Assembly: GCA_907163375.1 (NCBI GenBank)
Contig: CAJQUW010016937.1
Location: forward strand, 62,001 to 126,000
Length of the DNA: 64,000 nt
From: Prostheceraeus crozeri
Lineage: Eukaryota; Platyhelminthes; Polycladida; Euryleptidae
Direction of reading: 5' to 3'
Position 1 is the stretch's first letter, and every line of letters starts with the position of its first letter. Under the pieces are notes generated by a model. It saw only the letters and a list, made by a program, of their open reading frames with translations, was not told the origin of the DNA and made no database searches. A program made the position numbers and the translations under genes. Below are positions 1 through 10,818 of the stretch, in pieces.

Positions 1-278
1 CACTTGATAAACATGAACAGCACCTTTACATTCAAAGTGATTTGATTCTACCTATTTCTGTTGGTGAGAAAAAAGAATACATTTTACGTGATTTCATTCA
101 TGATAAAGACGCTTCATATGGAATAGTCGAGAAGATGTTTGAATCTATTTTCTATCATCCCGTCGTCAAACAAACTATACCCTCTATTGCTATCAAAATT
201 ACCAATGGTTTACAAGAGTGCATCCATGTGAAAGATACTAAATCCCTCGTAATTTTGGTGTTTCGGAAAACAAAGTGA
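1..278 (+). pseudogene. 3' end of a virus-like gene, possibly minor capsid (penton-like)
   Basis: An open frame enters from the left edge and stops at 278. The readable end has the pattern LYIQSDLI followed by a Gly-rich turn and ILRDF. This resembles the C-terminal region of the Polinton minor-capsid/F54H12.2-like family (a YIxSD motif, then VG and LLR), but the match is from memory and weak. It runs towards the polymerase gene, as expected for late and early genes meeting tail to tail. A related, more damaged stretch lies at 59,700-59,995 on the opposite strand beside the other polymerase copy. If not capsid, it is an unrecognised structural or accessory gene of the element. Confidence 0.35.
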
Positions 279-457
279 AGTCATTGTGATATGTTTATTG
301 AAATAAAAATATGTATATGAAAAAGTCTTTTCACAGATATAGGGGGAATGAGCTGACTGTAGGCATATATTCACAAGGAGGAAACGATCTCATGCGATAC
401 ATAAAACAACCATGTATATCTACAAAAAGCAACATCAAAATACTGAGTTAAAGTTGA

Positions 458-3400
458 TTATGTCAATACATCTCCTGAATGTGGTAGCGTGAGTTTTATT
501 CTTTTGGGTGGAGGTATGTTTGTGTCAGGATGTCCATGTGGAAGAGATGTGTTATGTCCTATCCAACACCTCTTATCTTCCCATGCTGAAAGCGCTCGTT
601 TCTTGAACGTGTACGTTTTCACAGTATGAACTTGAGATTTTAAGATTGTCATATTGACAAACGTTATAGTTTTATTTTTATAGGCCTTATAGGACCGATG
701 TTTCATTTTGTGAACAATGGATTTTGATATACCTTTAGCACGCTTAATACTATCTGCACATTCTTTTAATTTCATGGAATACATTTTAGGACGGAGGAGA
801 ATCATTTCATCTATTTCCTTTCCTGCTGTTTCATCTTTAAAACAACCAAGTTTGGCTTTATTCTGTATGGAATAGAGTGGATGAGTGGGATTGTAGTTAG
901 ATGTGTCGAAATATTTTTCTAATGACTTACCTACTTCATTAAAATTTAAATCTTTTTGAGTGGTAATTCCTAAAAAGAAACTATCTGTATCACCACCCAA
1001 CAAACGAACCTCTTTTACGAGAGGACATGGTTTTAGTATTTTATAAAAGAGTTGGTACATTTCAAGCTTAGAGTAATCTAGTACAGCTTGCCCAATATAG
1101 ATGGGTTTGCACAACTCAACTTCAGATTTTATCATTTTAACACCTACAAGATCCTCATCGATGATGTCTCTATCAATAAAAAGAGGTGATGAGGTCAATT
1201 TGTGATATTTTTGTTCATCAACGACTAGTTTGTAGTTCATACGTTTTCTAATATCCTCCATGGTCTTTCCGAAAAGACTGTTATTCTTATATTTATAAAA
1301 ATCTTTTTCAAAATTATTTTGGGCGAGTGCACGTTTTGACGGTTACTATCTATGTAGGGTTTGAGGAAGGCTTTCTGTCTAAATTTGATAATGCGGTGAA
1401 CTGACTTTAGAAGCATGCCCATTTCTAAATAGAATTTTAGTATGCAGAAGTGCACGAGATAATTTTTCTTATCATTTTGGGTGAGCAAAAGTTTTCGGCA
1501 TGGTTTGTACCTTGGCTGTCCACACTCTGTTAAGCTATTATGAAATTGTGACATGAATGGTGAAAACATATCTTCAGTCACTTCACCAGATTCAGGTGCG
1601 AGTGGGAAATCAGCAGTTTTATTTTTAATACTATTTGAATAAATCAAATCCACTTCACAATAATATCCCCAATCACCTTCATCTGGAATGTTCAGAATGT
1701 TTGAAGGGTTGGAGTAATACGCAAGCTCATCTTGATTTAACCAACTAAACTCGGAATGAGGTAGTGGTTTAGACAGTGAACTGCCATATAAATTATTTTG
1801 GTCATAGTACTTTAGGTGGATATGATCATTACCTACTGTTTTAGATTTTATGTGATGTTTATTCACAAATGTGAGACCACCGCGTATTCCGCGCTCAAAT
1901 ATGTTATACATCTCCGGGTCTTGTAAGAGATGGATGGTCTCACCAGTCATTTTAAAGGCTGATTTAAAGGACATGGCTGGTAGACTGACAAAGTAGACAG
2001 GATCTAATTTGTCTTCTTCTAATGCCACTCGTCGAAATTCCTGAAAGACATCAGCCAGCAAAATGACATCTAATTCTAAGTAAGCGATCATATAATCGCC
2101 AAACGTTTTACAATCAAATTTTAACCATGCCTCTTGAGCATGTTCATAATCCTCTACTGGACAATCTTGACCCGTCAAATCGTTTTGGAATTTGTCAATG
2201 GAAGGAAGGGTTGTTTCATTTAGTTTAGACATTGAGCTAAAATACGCATAGGGAAAGACTCCTTTGCGAGTGATTATTTCATCCGTTAAGTTTGGATAGT
2301 GTTTCTTCAAAGTTTGACTATGGGGAAAAAACTTGAGATTATGAACGAGAGAAGCTAGTGACGCTGACATGAATTGAAATGAATCTAAAAATTTTATTTC
2401 GAAGAAGACTGTCTTATTTTCTTTAGTTTTATCTACTGGTACTTTTGCTGTCATTGCCATGAATTTTTCTCTCGTTTGCGCTATTACATTAAACTGCCAC
2501 GATTTCATCTGGCTCAACCCTCCTTTTATGAGCATATGACTGTCATAGCCCTTAAAGTTATGAAAAATGACGGGTAGTGCACGACGTCTCAACCTAAGTG
2601 AAAAGTTACATTTGGAGCAGAGTGCGTTTCTAAATTTACCAGTGATGTGATCATGATCATGCACTTTCTTAATTTTATCATCATTTTATCGTTTTATGAC
2701 ATTTAGGGCACGATGTGCAACTTTCAAATTTCTGTTTGTCTTCATCTGACATATGTAGTGACTTACGCTGCAATTGGGAATCATATGATTGTTGAAATTT
2801 AGCAGCTTTATCGAGAAATTCTAGAATTTTGAAATGCAATCTTCACCTTGCCAAGTATGCATTTTGTTTTGTCTATTCCTAAAGTGGTCATGCCATACTT
2901 CATAGCAGGATATGGCTGCTGGCTTGTGGATGATATCATCAATGTAGCATTCTATGTCTGCGTAAATGACACGCAGGGGACTTAATTCGTCACCATTATC
3001 CCTATGTGAAAATATTTTATCTTTGGGCATGCGTTCCATTTGTAATTTACCTCGCTTGCACCATTCATAGTGAGTTTCAAATTTATCTTTACTCCAAAAG
3101 GAGCGGATGCAGCGGTCGCATACAAAATGTTCACCTCTTAGAGTGCCCCAAGTGAGTGTACAAGCGAGAGATTTTGGGAATACCACAGTAGTGCCATTCC
3201 TCGCTATCATCTTGTTTTACTAATAAGAGGTTGACTACACGTTCATAACAAGTTGAACGTGAATTATAGCGGGCACCCTTCAACCCCTTCTCCCATACGT
3301 GAACGACAATTTTAATCTGATTATGTTTTTCGAACGTTTCTACATCTTTGATTTTCATGTTGTCACTATCACAACCTTCAAAGACTAGTTCATCCTCCTA

Positions 3401-4270
3401 CTGTCTATAGCTATAGGTATGATTTCGATTCGCGTTGATATCATTATAGTGAAGGATGGATAGGACTGCATATTCGAAACACTGTGATTTACAATCGACA
3501 TTGATGACAGCTTTCTTATTATACAACGTTTTTGGTAGTTTAAATGTGCCTCGAGCTGCATGACTTTCTAATAGGGAAATTTTGAATATGGCTGAGTCCA
3601 CGCCATCAAAAATGAGAGCGCTGTCGCGTTCATTGAATTTACCTACATTTGATTTTAAACATTGAATGTGAAAATTTAGCCAAGACTCGCAGTCTACAAC
3701 TTCGGTTGCGGAAGAGGAAGGAACATGAAACTGTATTCTCTCCGTCACTTGACCCGTTTGAAAATCTATCTTAATATATTTTAGTTTAAGGTAGATGAGC
3801 GCCTTCATTCTAAAATTGTCTAAATTGTTGAAGAGCGCTTCGATAATGTTAGAATTTTGAAGGAGCCTCTCAGGAAAATCTACTATTTGAGTATTGGACT
3901 CCATGCAGTAGTCGCGTACTAAATTATTATGTGAAACATTAATGAGGGAGATGGTAGAGGTACCGTTGGTGTAGTGATCATTTGCATGCGTGTGTTGAAG
4001 TCTGTGCGAAGATCGCTGAAAGTGACTATCAAAAGAAAGAGGGCACAAATCGCAAAGAAAGGAGATGTCATCGTCAGAATCAACTTCACCTCCGGAGATT
4101 GATGCCGCTTTGCGTTGACACACACGTTGTTTGATGTGCCGAAGGAGACTGTGCTTCCTTGTAAACATATGTTCGCACTCAGCACATTCCCACTCGTTGC
4201 CTTGTCGCGAGAGTCCTGAGCTGGAACTCACATCACCTGAAAGAGAAATCATTCTATCATCTCTGTTCAA
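458..4270 (-). pseudogene. Protein-primed family-B DNA polymerase, left copy (fossil)
   Basis: This is the replicative polymerase of the virus-like element. Reading from 4,270 downwards there are two C2H2 zinc fingers (CAEC...H and CDLC...H), then a linker domain with the CFEYAVLSILHY pattern common in Polinton/adintovirus polymerases. A further Cys/His pair (CDRC...H) follows, then the exonuclease motif YADIE. Next come an endonuclease VII-like zinc domain (DHDHITGKFRNALCSKC), exonuclease motif II (HNFKGYDSHM), exonuclease motif III (YLELDVILLADVF), palm motif A (YYDQNNLYG) and palm motif C (GGDTDSFF). The C-terminus has a basic PPPKRIK stretch that could be a nuclear signal. The gene is broken, with about four interruptions. 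It is nearly the same sequence as the right copy, so the decay is recent. Family-level function is sure; activity is not expected. Confidence 0.85.
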
Positions 4271-4700
4271 GTCTCAGTGTGTTGTTACAACCTACCTTGA
4301 CTCAACAACTCTAAACTTTTCTCGAGAAAGGAGGGCGTTGGTGATGAAGTTGATGCCTGAAATTGAGGAAGATGCTATTAGCCACACGTTTGAGGGAGAT
4401 GAGTGAAGAAATTTTCAACTTACCATTTCAACGAAATCAAGTTTAAGGTTGATACTTCAACAAGATAGAGACTTCACTCAAATTTGGAATTCACCAGAGA
4501 GCAGGTCACTTTTACGCCTCAAATAATAACAGAATTCGCTAGACAACACTTCACTTATACGTCTCAAAGACAGAGTGAAATGACACGAATGTCACTTTAC
4601 ATATATACTTTCATATTCATCATTCATGTGCTGTTCATTCTGATTGGTAGCTTGTTTATACTTAAGAATTAGAAAACATTTCAAAGTCATTATTCACAGA
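4271..4700. promoter_or_regulatory. Divergent promoter region between polymerase and small gene, left copy
   Basis: This spacer separates the leftward polymerase from the rightward small gene. A TATA-like run (CATATATAC) near 4,598-4,608 points rightward, about 40-100 bases before the small gene. Between about 4,480 and 4,590 there are imperfect direct repeats of roughly 43 bases carrying AAGTGAA, GAATTC and GAGRCGTA blocks, which look like factor-binding units. Next to the polymerase start, short GT-AG leader introns are plausible (TTTCAG acceptor just inside 4,240-4,255). The same layout is conserved at 52,300-52,680. The promoter role is inferred from position and the TATA-like sequence. 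Confidence 0.45.
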
Positions 4701-5171
4701 CAACATGACAAGCCCTCCAAAAACATCGAACACAAATTGGAGTTCTCTTCTCCATGCTCATCGCCAAAGGCGCTCGTTGCACCAAACGCTCCAACGAAGG
4801 GGAAGGTGGAGAAATTATACCGACTCGACAACATTTGAAAGTTGTCATTACCAGCGGACGACGAAGAGAGTGTATGTGAGAAGGAGTGTCCCGAATTAAC
4901 AGGCGTGAGGTGGAAGTATCTGCAGTACGATACTGATGATGTGATGGAGATCACCAGCACCAAATTCCTCCACCAATTATGGGAATGGTACACCCCTAAC
5001 TCCCAGCCACGAACTATGGCGGAGTGGGAGTACATCGACAAAGTGAGGCTCGCGGTAGAAGAACGATTGAAGCAAGTGAACTGTTTTTGCGATCTATGTG
5101 AAGTCAGACTCTGGGACGATATTGACGATGAAGACTTACATCTTACATCTTTAGCGAACACTTTTTTCTGA
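4644..5171 (+). pseudogene. Small acidic Cys-containing protein of the virus-like element, left copy
   Basis: Unrecognised protein; the intact-looking counterpart is at 51,782-52,300 on the other strand. The readable part is acidic, with WKYLQYDTDD, an aromatic segment (LHQLWEWY), AEWEYIDKVRLAVEERLKQ and a CxxC pair (CFCDLC) before an acidic DDIDDEDL tail. The CxxC with upstream CEKEC could bind zinc. It is transcribed away from the polymerase from a shared promoter region, which suggests an early or replication-linked accessory role. It is damaged in this copy. The similarity to the other copy stops at the 3' end of this gene. No function can be assigned. Confidence 0.5.
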
Positions 5172-5762
5172 ACCAACACCTTGGCTCTCTTCGGTGGGGG
5201 CATCAGTACATCCTGAAATGTTTAACAACATATAATCATTTCATACATAATGAAGTAGTATTTTTTTATTTTTCTGCTGTGAGCCAGTTATCCGTTGAAG
5301 CTAGCATGTAGAATTGATGGCACTCACCTCACAATCACTAAAAGTCTCATCGATGAACTCCCGAGAATTAGGAACTTTCCTCTTAGGAACTCGAGACTTT
5401 TGAGGCTTATCCTTTGGAGCAGGTTCATCCAACTGGGAAAGCACGCCTTCAGTCGGTCGATCCTTCCCAAAAAGACGCTCCAACTTCTTCTTCTCAACTT
5501 TGGAGGTTAAGTTAATCCCCTTTCTCCCATTTAGTTGAGCACAAGGGGTGTGCTTGGCAATGAAAGCTTTCGCGGAGTCACTATTCACCTTTGCATCGCT
5601 CTTTTCATACCTCTTACACGTGAGACAGTAGAGGTAGGTGCAGTCCTCTCGGAAGGAGCATTCCTTATGCCCGCTTTTGTTCGCATGTCGAACGGGCAGT
5701 TGGCAAGTCTCACAGAAATGGAAGATGAGACGTTGCCGTGCGATGCTTTCTTGTCGAACCAT
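5140..5762 (-). CDS. Cys/His-rich zinc-binding accessory protein of the virus-like element, probably spliced
   Basis: Unrecognised protein of about 150 residues in the first exon, from the ATG near 5,762. The N-terminal half has a compact Cys/His cluster: CETC, H, then GHKEC, EDC, CLTC and a later HTPC, which would hold two or more zinc ions. The C-terminal half is basic and proline-rich (PKRKVP) and looks like a nuclear-targeting tail. A consensus donor (GAG|GTGAGT) near 5,327 and a TTTCAG acceptor near 5,213 bracket a 115-base intron; the exon after it begins in a PPPKRAK basic stretch. The next exon runs into the antisense of the neighbouring small gene, so its true end is unclear. It converges with that gene. 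It belongs to the element's accessory module and is absent beside the right copy. Confidence 0.45.
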
Positions 5763-6814
5763 TTCTGTAGAGGATAAAAAAATTTTATTATAATTTGATC
5801 TCTTTTTAAATGAGAAATCATTTATATACCATCTTCAAACCTTTATTAAGTACTAGATTAATATTTGACTAATCTTAAGAAGAAATAAATTCAGGGATGA
5901 AATAGAAACTGAGATTCGAAATTTTAATTTCATTCGAAAGGGTTTGTTCATAAAAAGACATGAAATTTGGAAGCAGCTGATTAATCATTATTTAATTTCG
6001 AAATAATAACAGAATGAAAATGAGATTTCGAAAATTTGAACCACTTCTCAATTGGTTTAATTAAACAAGCTTGAATTTTATACATCTGTTAGCAGATGAC
6101 AGACTGAATATTTAAAATGGATGAAGGCTTTATTTAGGTATCTTTTATTTATAAACAAACTGTGAAAATCTTGTTGATTTAAATACACTTACATTTAAAC
6201 TGATATATTCATGTCTCTCGCTCAATGACTTAATTTAGGATGAAAAATTAAAAAAAAACATGGTTATTAATATAACATAAAGGGTTCCTATCCTAAAACC
6301 CAAGCTTATATATTTAAAGCTATTTGGTTATAAAAACTTAATAATGTTCCTACTCCCGAATATCCTATAAAGTAGCACAACATGACAATGAAACTCACTT
6401 CAGAATTGTAATAAGAACCGGAGAACGGAGGAACGAAGAACGACGTCTGCTATGGACACTGAATTATTTGAAAATGAGTGAAAATTCGTTGTGTGCAACT
6501 TCTTTATATATGAAATTGACAAAGCAACTATGAACAAAGACCTTATGACATCACATCCTGGAATTGGTACGGTTAAACAAAATTGATAACTCAAACAAGA
6601 ATTGGAACAGCTGGTTTATTTTTAACCTTAGAAATTGAAGTGCCATCATATGTGTTGAAAGATTTCTACATGTAAACAGTGGAGTGAATTCAAAGTAATA
6701 TGAACTGATGGACTGATGTATTATTTGATATACATGTTATTATTAATAGTCATATAATGATTCATATTTGAAGATATAAAACGTGTGATTTGAATAGAAC
6801 ATTAAATTTGAATT

Positions 6815-6925
6815 AAGCGCTAAATTTCGAAAATTCAAATTTCGCGCCAAAATGTGAATAATCAAATTTAAAGACTTTTTTTCGAAAATTTGAATTTCGC
6901 GCCAAAATTCTAATAATCAAATTAA
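6815..6925. repeat. Two-copy 57-bp direct repeat
   Basis: Two adjacent copies of a block reading TTTCGAAAATTYRAATTTCG followed by CGCCAAAAT and TAATAATCAAAT. The TTCGAA core and the following palindromic AAATTT steps give each copy weak hairpin potential. Confidence 0.6.
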
Positions 6926-6984
6926 AATACTAGGGTTAGGGAAGCAAGAAGAATATCTATGGCACCCGGAACCCATGGGTAAAT

Positions 6985-7075
6985 AAATTTTCGAGTGCGC
7001 GAAGCGCACGAGAAAATTTATTTACCCTATAATCCGAAAAATTTCGAGGGCGCGAAGCGCCCGAGAAATTTTGAG
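6985..7075. repeat. Pair of GCGCGAAGCGC hairpins
   Basis: Two neighbouring inverted repeats share one design. The first pairs AAATTTTCGAGTGCGC with GCGCACGAGAAAATTT around a GAA loop; the second pairs AAATTTCGAGGGCGC with GCGCCCGAGAAATTT around the same loop. Stem bases differ between the two but stay complementary, which looks like compensatory change. A run of C follows. They could be cruciform or RNA stem elements. Confidence 0.7.
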
Positions 7076-7235
7076 CCCCCCCCGCCGTGTATGAAGGTCT
7101 AAGGTCAAGGTCAGGTCTAAGGTCAAGGTCAAGTGTAGAGGATTGTATATTATGGTCATTTTTATTTGTAAAACTTTAACTTTGAAAATTTGTAAACTTA
7201 GTCATTTTTGTAAAAAAACTTGGAATTTTTTCAAG

Positions 7236-7570
7236 TTGCATACAGATGCATACAACTAGGATTTTTTCATCAAATGGGTACATACAATATATCATTCGAA
7301 TGCTCTTTTCATGCTGATTCTAATGGTGTATTGTATGACACATGTATGACATATAACTAGAGAGCTACATGTCTTTAAAGAATGGGCTAAAAACTTAGTG
7401 AATTTAAAAATCTAACATTTGTCTGCTTGCATACAGTTGCATACAACTAGGATTTTCCCATCGAATAGGTGCATACCGTATATCATTCGAAAGGTCTTTT
7501 CATTCTCATTCTTATGGTGTCGTGTATGACACATGTATGATATCATCCTGGACTGCTACAAGCATTTTAA
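7236..7570. repeat. 198-bp tandem duplication
   Basis: Two copies, beginning near 7,236 and 7,434, share GCATACAACTAGGATTTT, then ATATATCATTCGAA, then GTATGACACATGTATGA. They differ at perhaps 15% of positions, so the duplication is not recent. No coding frame is conserved. Confidence 0.65.
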
Positions 7571-7796
7571 AATTAACAACATAACTGTTTCTTTAAAAGT
7601 TATATGTTCCTATTTATTTCAAGTTGAAGTCTTCATATTTGATTTTTTGTTTCAATTCAGTTATTGAACATCATTGATTGTAGAGTTATTCCCCTTTCCC
7701 ATTCAGACCTTATTGAAGACCGATTTGTGAAATGATAAAACAAGTCTGTTCATATATACAAATGAATATTAAATGAAGAGATTAAGAAAAAACACA

Positions 7797-8258
7797 CTAA
7801 ATGTCATCAAGGTAAGGAAAGGGTACAAGTTTTTTCAAGTCCACTTGCACATGGATCCTGGTCTTTTTGGGCGCACAGGGACAGCGACGTGGTGTGTCAA
7901 GGTCGATGACTGAAAATTCGAGAGCGGTTGTGAGGTTCCGCTCGTTCGGCTCCATTCGCATGAAGACCCGTTTCGTGTGGTACTTTCTCGGGGCGTTCTT
8001 GACTTTGACCGTGACCCTTCCATAGAGTGGCGTTCGCATGGACTTCTTATTCATGTGACGCATCGTCTCGATTGATACGTCACTATCTTCATCACTCGAG
8101 TAGTCGGGCGATGCAGGGGCTTGGGTGAACACCACCGGCTCGTTTGGTGTTGTCGATCGCTCCATCGGAGATTGGGGAGGTGTATTGGTACGTTCCACTG
8201 GCGAAGTGGTACGATCAGCAGTACCGTTCTCAACTGCGGCTTTCTGTTTGCGATCCAT
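7797..8258 (-). CDS. Small unknown protein with Ser/Thr/Pro-rich N-terminus
   Basis: 153 residues from an ATG at 8,258. The N-terminal third is low-complexity (repeated TTSPVERTNTPPQSPMERSTTP), the kind of tail that is often phosphorylated. An acidic SSDEDSD stretch follows, then a compact basic C-terminal domain with VTVKVKNAPRKYHTKRVF, a CPC motif and a IHVQVDLKKLVPFPYL end that reads like beta strands. A TATA box on this strand (AGTATATAAG, about 8,340-8,350) lies 80-90 bases upstream, and the motif TTTACAAGTTA sits between it and the ATG. It is divergent from the small gene at 8,483. I do not recognise the family; an accessory gene of the virus-like element is most likely. Confidence 0.5.
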   Translation of the reverse strand: MDRKQKAAVENGTADRTTSPVERTNTPPQSPMERSTTPNEPVVFTQAPASPDYSSDEDSDVSIETMRHMNKKSMRTPLYGRVTVKVKNAPRKYHTKRVFMRMEPNERNLTTALEFSVIDLDTPRRCPCAPKKTRIHVQVDLKKLVPFPYLDDI

Positions 8259-8482
8259 TATGACTTGTAGATTTAAAATAATTGTAACTTGTAAACGTGA
8301 GGATTAGAACCTTTGATAAGAATTGGTACAAACCTCGGACTTATATACTTTTTAAACAAAGGAAATCCTAACAGCCAATCAGAGAGGTACTGAACTTCCC
8401 TAAAGAATATATATAACTATATAAAGGATGTCATTGTTCCAAACTGTCAAGTACTTATCCTCAACGTTCCATAACAAGAAGC
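8259..8482. promoter_or_regulatory. Divergent promoter with a TATA box on each side
   Basis: The leftward gene has AGTATATAAG at about 8,340-8,350. The rightward gene has CTATATAAAG at about 8,415-8,425, roughly 60 bases before its ATG at 8,483. Two oppositely oriented TATA boxes about 75 bases apart indicate a compact divergent promoter pair, a layout typical of small DNA viruses. Confidence 0.55.
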
Positions 8483-8662
8483 ATGTCCTCAAAACCACTA
8501 TTTTATTTTCAAAATGACAGCCAAGTCATTATGGGAGGTCAGTTGGATATGACCGTGCATCTCTCTTGCGGCTGCAAAGTGGCCCTTTGGAAAACCTTGA
8601 CTGTGTCAGCACTTCAAAGGCGGAGTGGACTATTTTCTTATTGGGGAGCAACTAAATCATAG
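8483..8662 (+). CDS. 59-residue small ORF with its own TATA box
   Basis: A short frame starts with ATG at 8,483 (MSSKPLFYFQNDSQVIMGGQ) and stops at TAG 8,660-8,662. It has a CGC motif in the middle (HLSCGCKVALWKTL) and a basic QRR near the end. It is supported mainly by position: a good TATA box lies 60 bases upstream and a divergent partner gene sits at 7,797-8,258. It could be a first exon, since a splice further right cannot be excluded. Function unknown. Confidence 0.35.
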   Translation: MSSKPLFYFQNDSQVIMGGQLDMTVHLSCGCKVALWKTLTVSALQRRSGLFSYWGATKS

Positions 8663-10629
8663 CTGCACAGTAAAGTTTCACATCTAAATAGTGCTACATT
8701 TAAAATAATTGTCACAATAGTCGCAATTGAGTAAACCCATTCAAAATCAAACAACGGACGTCTATCGGTACGTACCCAAGTGCTCAGAAACAAACCACAC
8801 AAGTTCGATCATAGACGTTCCGAAACACAGTGTACTCAACCGATTGTACCAAACACATGTACCTATCCAGTAAAACAGATCTCATGCTTGTTCCTATTCA
8901 TAACACTGAATTATACATGTACCTATCCATGTTCCTATTGAAAACACTAAATTTTTACATGTACCTATCCATGTTCCTATTGATAACACTAAATTTTACA
9001 TGTACCTATCCATGTACCTATCCGTCGCAAGTAGGGCACAGTTTTCACTACTCTTAACATCGAAATGGCACATCACAATTAGACAACTTGCTCCTTCTCG
9101 AATGGATAGTTCCCATATCGCTAGCTATTGGCAAACAATAAGCTGTCAGCCGGATTTGCACGTCCAGAGCCAGTGAGTGAGTGAGCAATATGAAGTGAGG
9201 AATGCTGAGAAGAGGATGGTGAAATCATCAGGTGAACTAATTTTCGTGCGCCTGCTATTTTCTGTAATAATTATCGGATCGACCAACATTATGGAGAAAA
9301 CTTGAGCGCAATGATCTGAATTCTTCAAATCTGAAGGAATCGTGGCAATCGAAGCAGTTTCATAGAATTCACAGCAATCTGCAAGCGACGCACGGCTTTT
9401 TTCCTATCTCTGTAAGGTATTAGGAATTCCTTTTTGCCCACTTACTAAGTTCCGCGATGTGCTGTCGATTTAGAATGAATCGCACTTTAAACAAACCGAA
9501 GCAGATAAACAAAATGCTTAATTGTAACAACAGCATTATCCGCGTTAGTTCATTCTAGCTCTTAAATTATTCAAGATTTTTTCGATACTGCTATACTTCA
9601 TAAGGTCAATTTAGTAGCAAGTATTTTTGTAATAAATCAATTCAGAATATATATTCATTTCTCCCTCTTTCTTACTTTGAGGGATTGGTTTCTGATCTTT
9701 CTAAAGATGATATTCGTTTGCTCCGGGGTGTTGATCCTCTTACAGTCAAATTTCAGAAATTTTTAGACATTCAGTTCATAAGTTAAGATTGATTATGAAT
9801 TCTTTCGGAAAGTGACCCATTTTCGATAACCAGTTTCTTGAGGCCTATTGAATCAGACAAAATATTCTACCGAATCTACCTATGAAACAAAAACTCATCG
9901 CTTTCCGTTAAGATGGCTCTACGCAATCTAACTGATTAATATGATCGCATTAGCAACGCTTAGCCCTTACACATTAACTTCTTATTTCGTCTGTTACTAT
10001 GCAACGCAGACAGAATGAAGAGCAACACTGCCGTGTCAGTATAAATGAAAACGAAAATTAATTTCAATGACATTCATGTGACTTGAATCTTGCTTCTCAA
10101 AGCAAAACAAAACTGAATCAAAGCACACATTTACATCTTTTTCAAATGTCATAATGCAATTCCATTCCTACTTTCTCATCTCTGCTTGCAATTTGTAGAC
10201 AATCGAAACGCGTGTAAATTACATGTATTTACCACATCCATCGGTCTGGCAGTACTGAGGCACTGTGGTTTATTAATCGCATTCGATATGTCGGCAACTT
10301 TGTCATGTTGCCATGAACGTATATCTGAAAGAGGAGAAAGCGATGCAATTGACCAATCAAAATGTTTTGAATTACGATGGAGAAACTTTGAATGTAGTAG
10401 CTATGTTGATGGAATAATTATTATTCATATGATGGAATAGATTGCTATTATTTGTATTGTATCAATGATTTGGCAAAGGAACCTGCAGTTCTTATGAAAT
10501 TCATCTTGAATACATAGACCGGTGTCAGATTCTTTGCTATAATTAATTGTTAAATCTGATGCTTTAACATCTGAAGTACATGTTCATGGAAGTACGATTG
10601 TTGGATAATTCATGTCATTATTCTTTCAG
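8663..10629. other. Intergenic or intronic DNA before the ILVBL-like exon
   Basis: No convincing gene. A 57-base minisatellite lies at 8,855-9,030. If the exon at 10,630 belongs to an active host gene, this stretch and probably the virus-like element to its left are intronic, because no preceding ILVBL exon could be found here. Confident boundaries of the virus-like element are not visible. Confidence 0.4.
8855..9030. repeat. Minisatellite, about 57-bp unit, three copies
   Basis: Repeated ACATGTACCTATCCATGTTCC followed by TATTGAKAACACTAAATTT. Copies differ at a few positions and the last is partial. The open frame across it is a by-product of the repeat. Confidence 0.75.
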
Positions 10630-10818
10630 TTCACTGACTATCACGTGGTCGCTGATGGTTTCGGTGGGAAAGGATATCTGCTGGACCGATCCAAAAACGA
10701 CAGCATCAAAGAGTTGCTGAAGGAAGCTCAAGAATATTGTCGAAGAGAGAAAAAGCCAGTTCTGATCAATTGCCTTATTGGGAAAAGTGATTTCAGAGAA
10801 GGAAGTATCTCTGTTTGA
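10630..10818 (+). CDS. ILVBL: Last coding exon of an ILVBL/HACL2-like gene (host)
   Basis: The exon starts directly after a strong acceptor (TTATTCTTTCAG) in phase 0 and ends at TGA 10,816-10,818. It encodes about 62 residues from FTDYHVVADGFGGKGYLLDR to LIGKSDFREGSISV. This matches the C-terminus of the acetolactate-synthase-like protein ILVBL (2-hydroxyacyl-CoA lyase 2): the TDYH motif, a Gly-rich GxGxxGxLL turn, an amphipathic KELLKEAQEYCRR helix and the terminal (V/I)NxLIGxxDFRxGSIxV signature. ILVBL is a thiamine-diphosphate enzyme of the ER membrane that cleaves 2-hydroxy-acyl-CoAs in fatty acid alpha-oxidation. The thiamine-binding core would be in upstream exons, which I cannot find in the 10.6 kb to the left. 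So either the preceding intron exceeds 10 kb and contains the virus-like element, or this is a stranded exon. Confidence 0.85.
   Translation, partial: FTDYHVVADGFGGKGYLLDRSKNDSIKELLKEAQEYCRREKKPVLINCLIGKSDFREGSISV

Larger units (their letters stand above)
5780..7790. other. Non-coding stretch of the left virus-like copy
   Basis: About 2 kb of AT-rich DNA without a convincing gene. Within it are a duplicated block of about 57 bases (6,815-6,925), two perfect GC-stem hairpins (6,985-7,075), a short GGTCAA-type tandem run (7,085-7,135) and a 198-base tandem duplication (7,236-7,570). It may be a control region of the element or unrelated DNA between two parts of it. Confidence 0.5.
1..8700. mobile_element. 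Polinton/adintovirus-like element, left copy (fossil, partial)
   Basis: This is a virus-like DNA element recognised by its protein-primed family-B DNA polymerase with an endonuclease VII-type zinc domain and N-terminal zinc fingers. Around the polymerase are small divergent or convergent genes, as in Polintons and adintoviruses. Order: a gene end on + (1-278), polymerase on - (458-4270), a small gene on + (about 4.6-5.2 kb), a zinc-binding gene on - (5.1-5.8 kb), a long non-coding stretch, then a divergent pair (7,797-8,258 on -, 8,483-8,662 on +). No integrase, packaging ATPase, protease or hexon is visible; the element continues past the left window edge. It is broken, with about half a dozen breaks overall. 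The core (1 to about 5.1 kb) matches the inverted copy at 51.8-59.9 kb with only a few percent difference by eye, so it is young. The right boundary is a guess from the last recognisable gene. Confidence 0.6.

Noticed and set aside
4694-5203. 169-residue frame on the - strand
   Set aside because: It lies antisense to the small acidic gene and is open mainly as its shadow; only its first few codons may form the second exon of the neighbouring zinc-binding gene.
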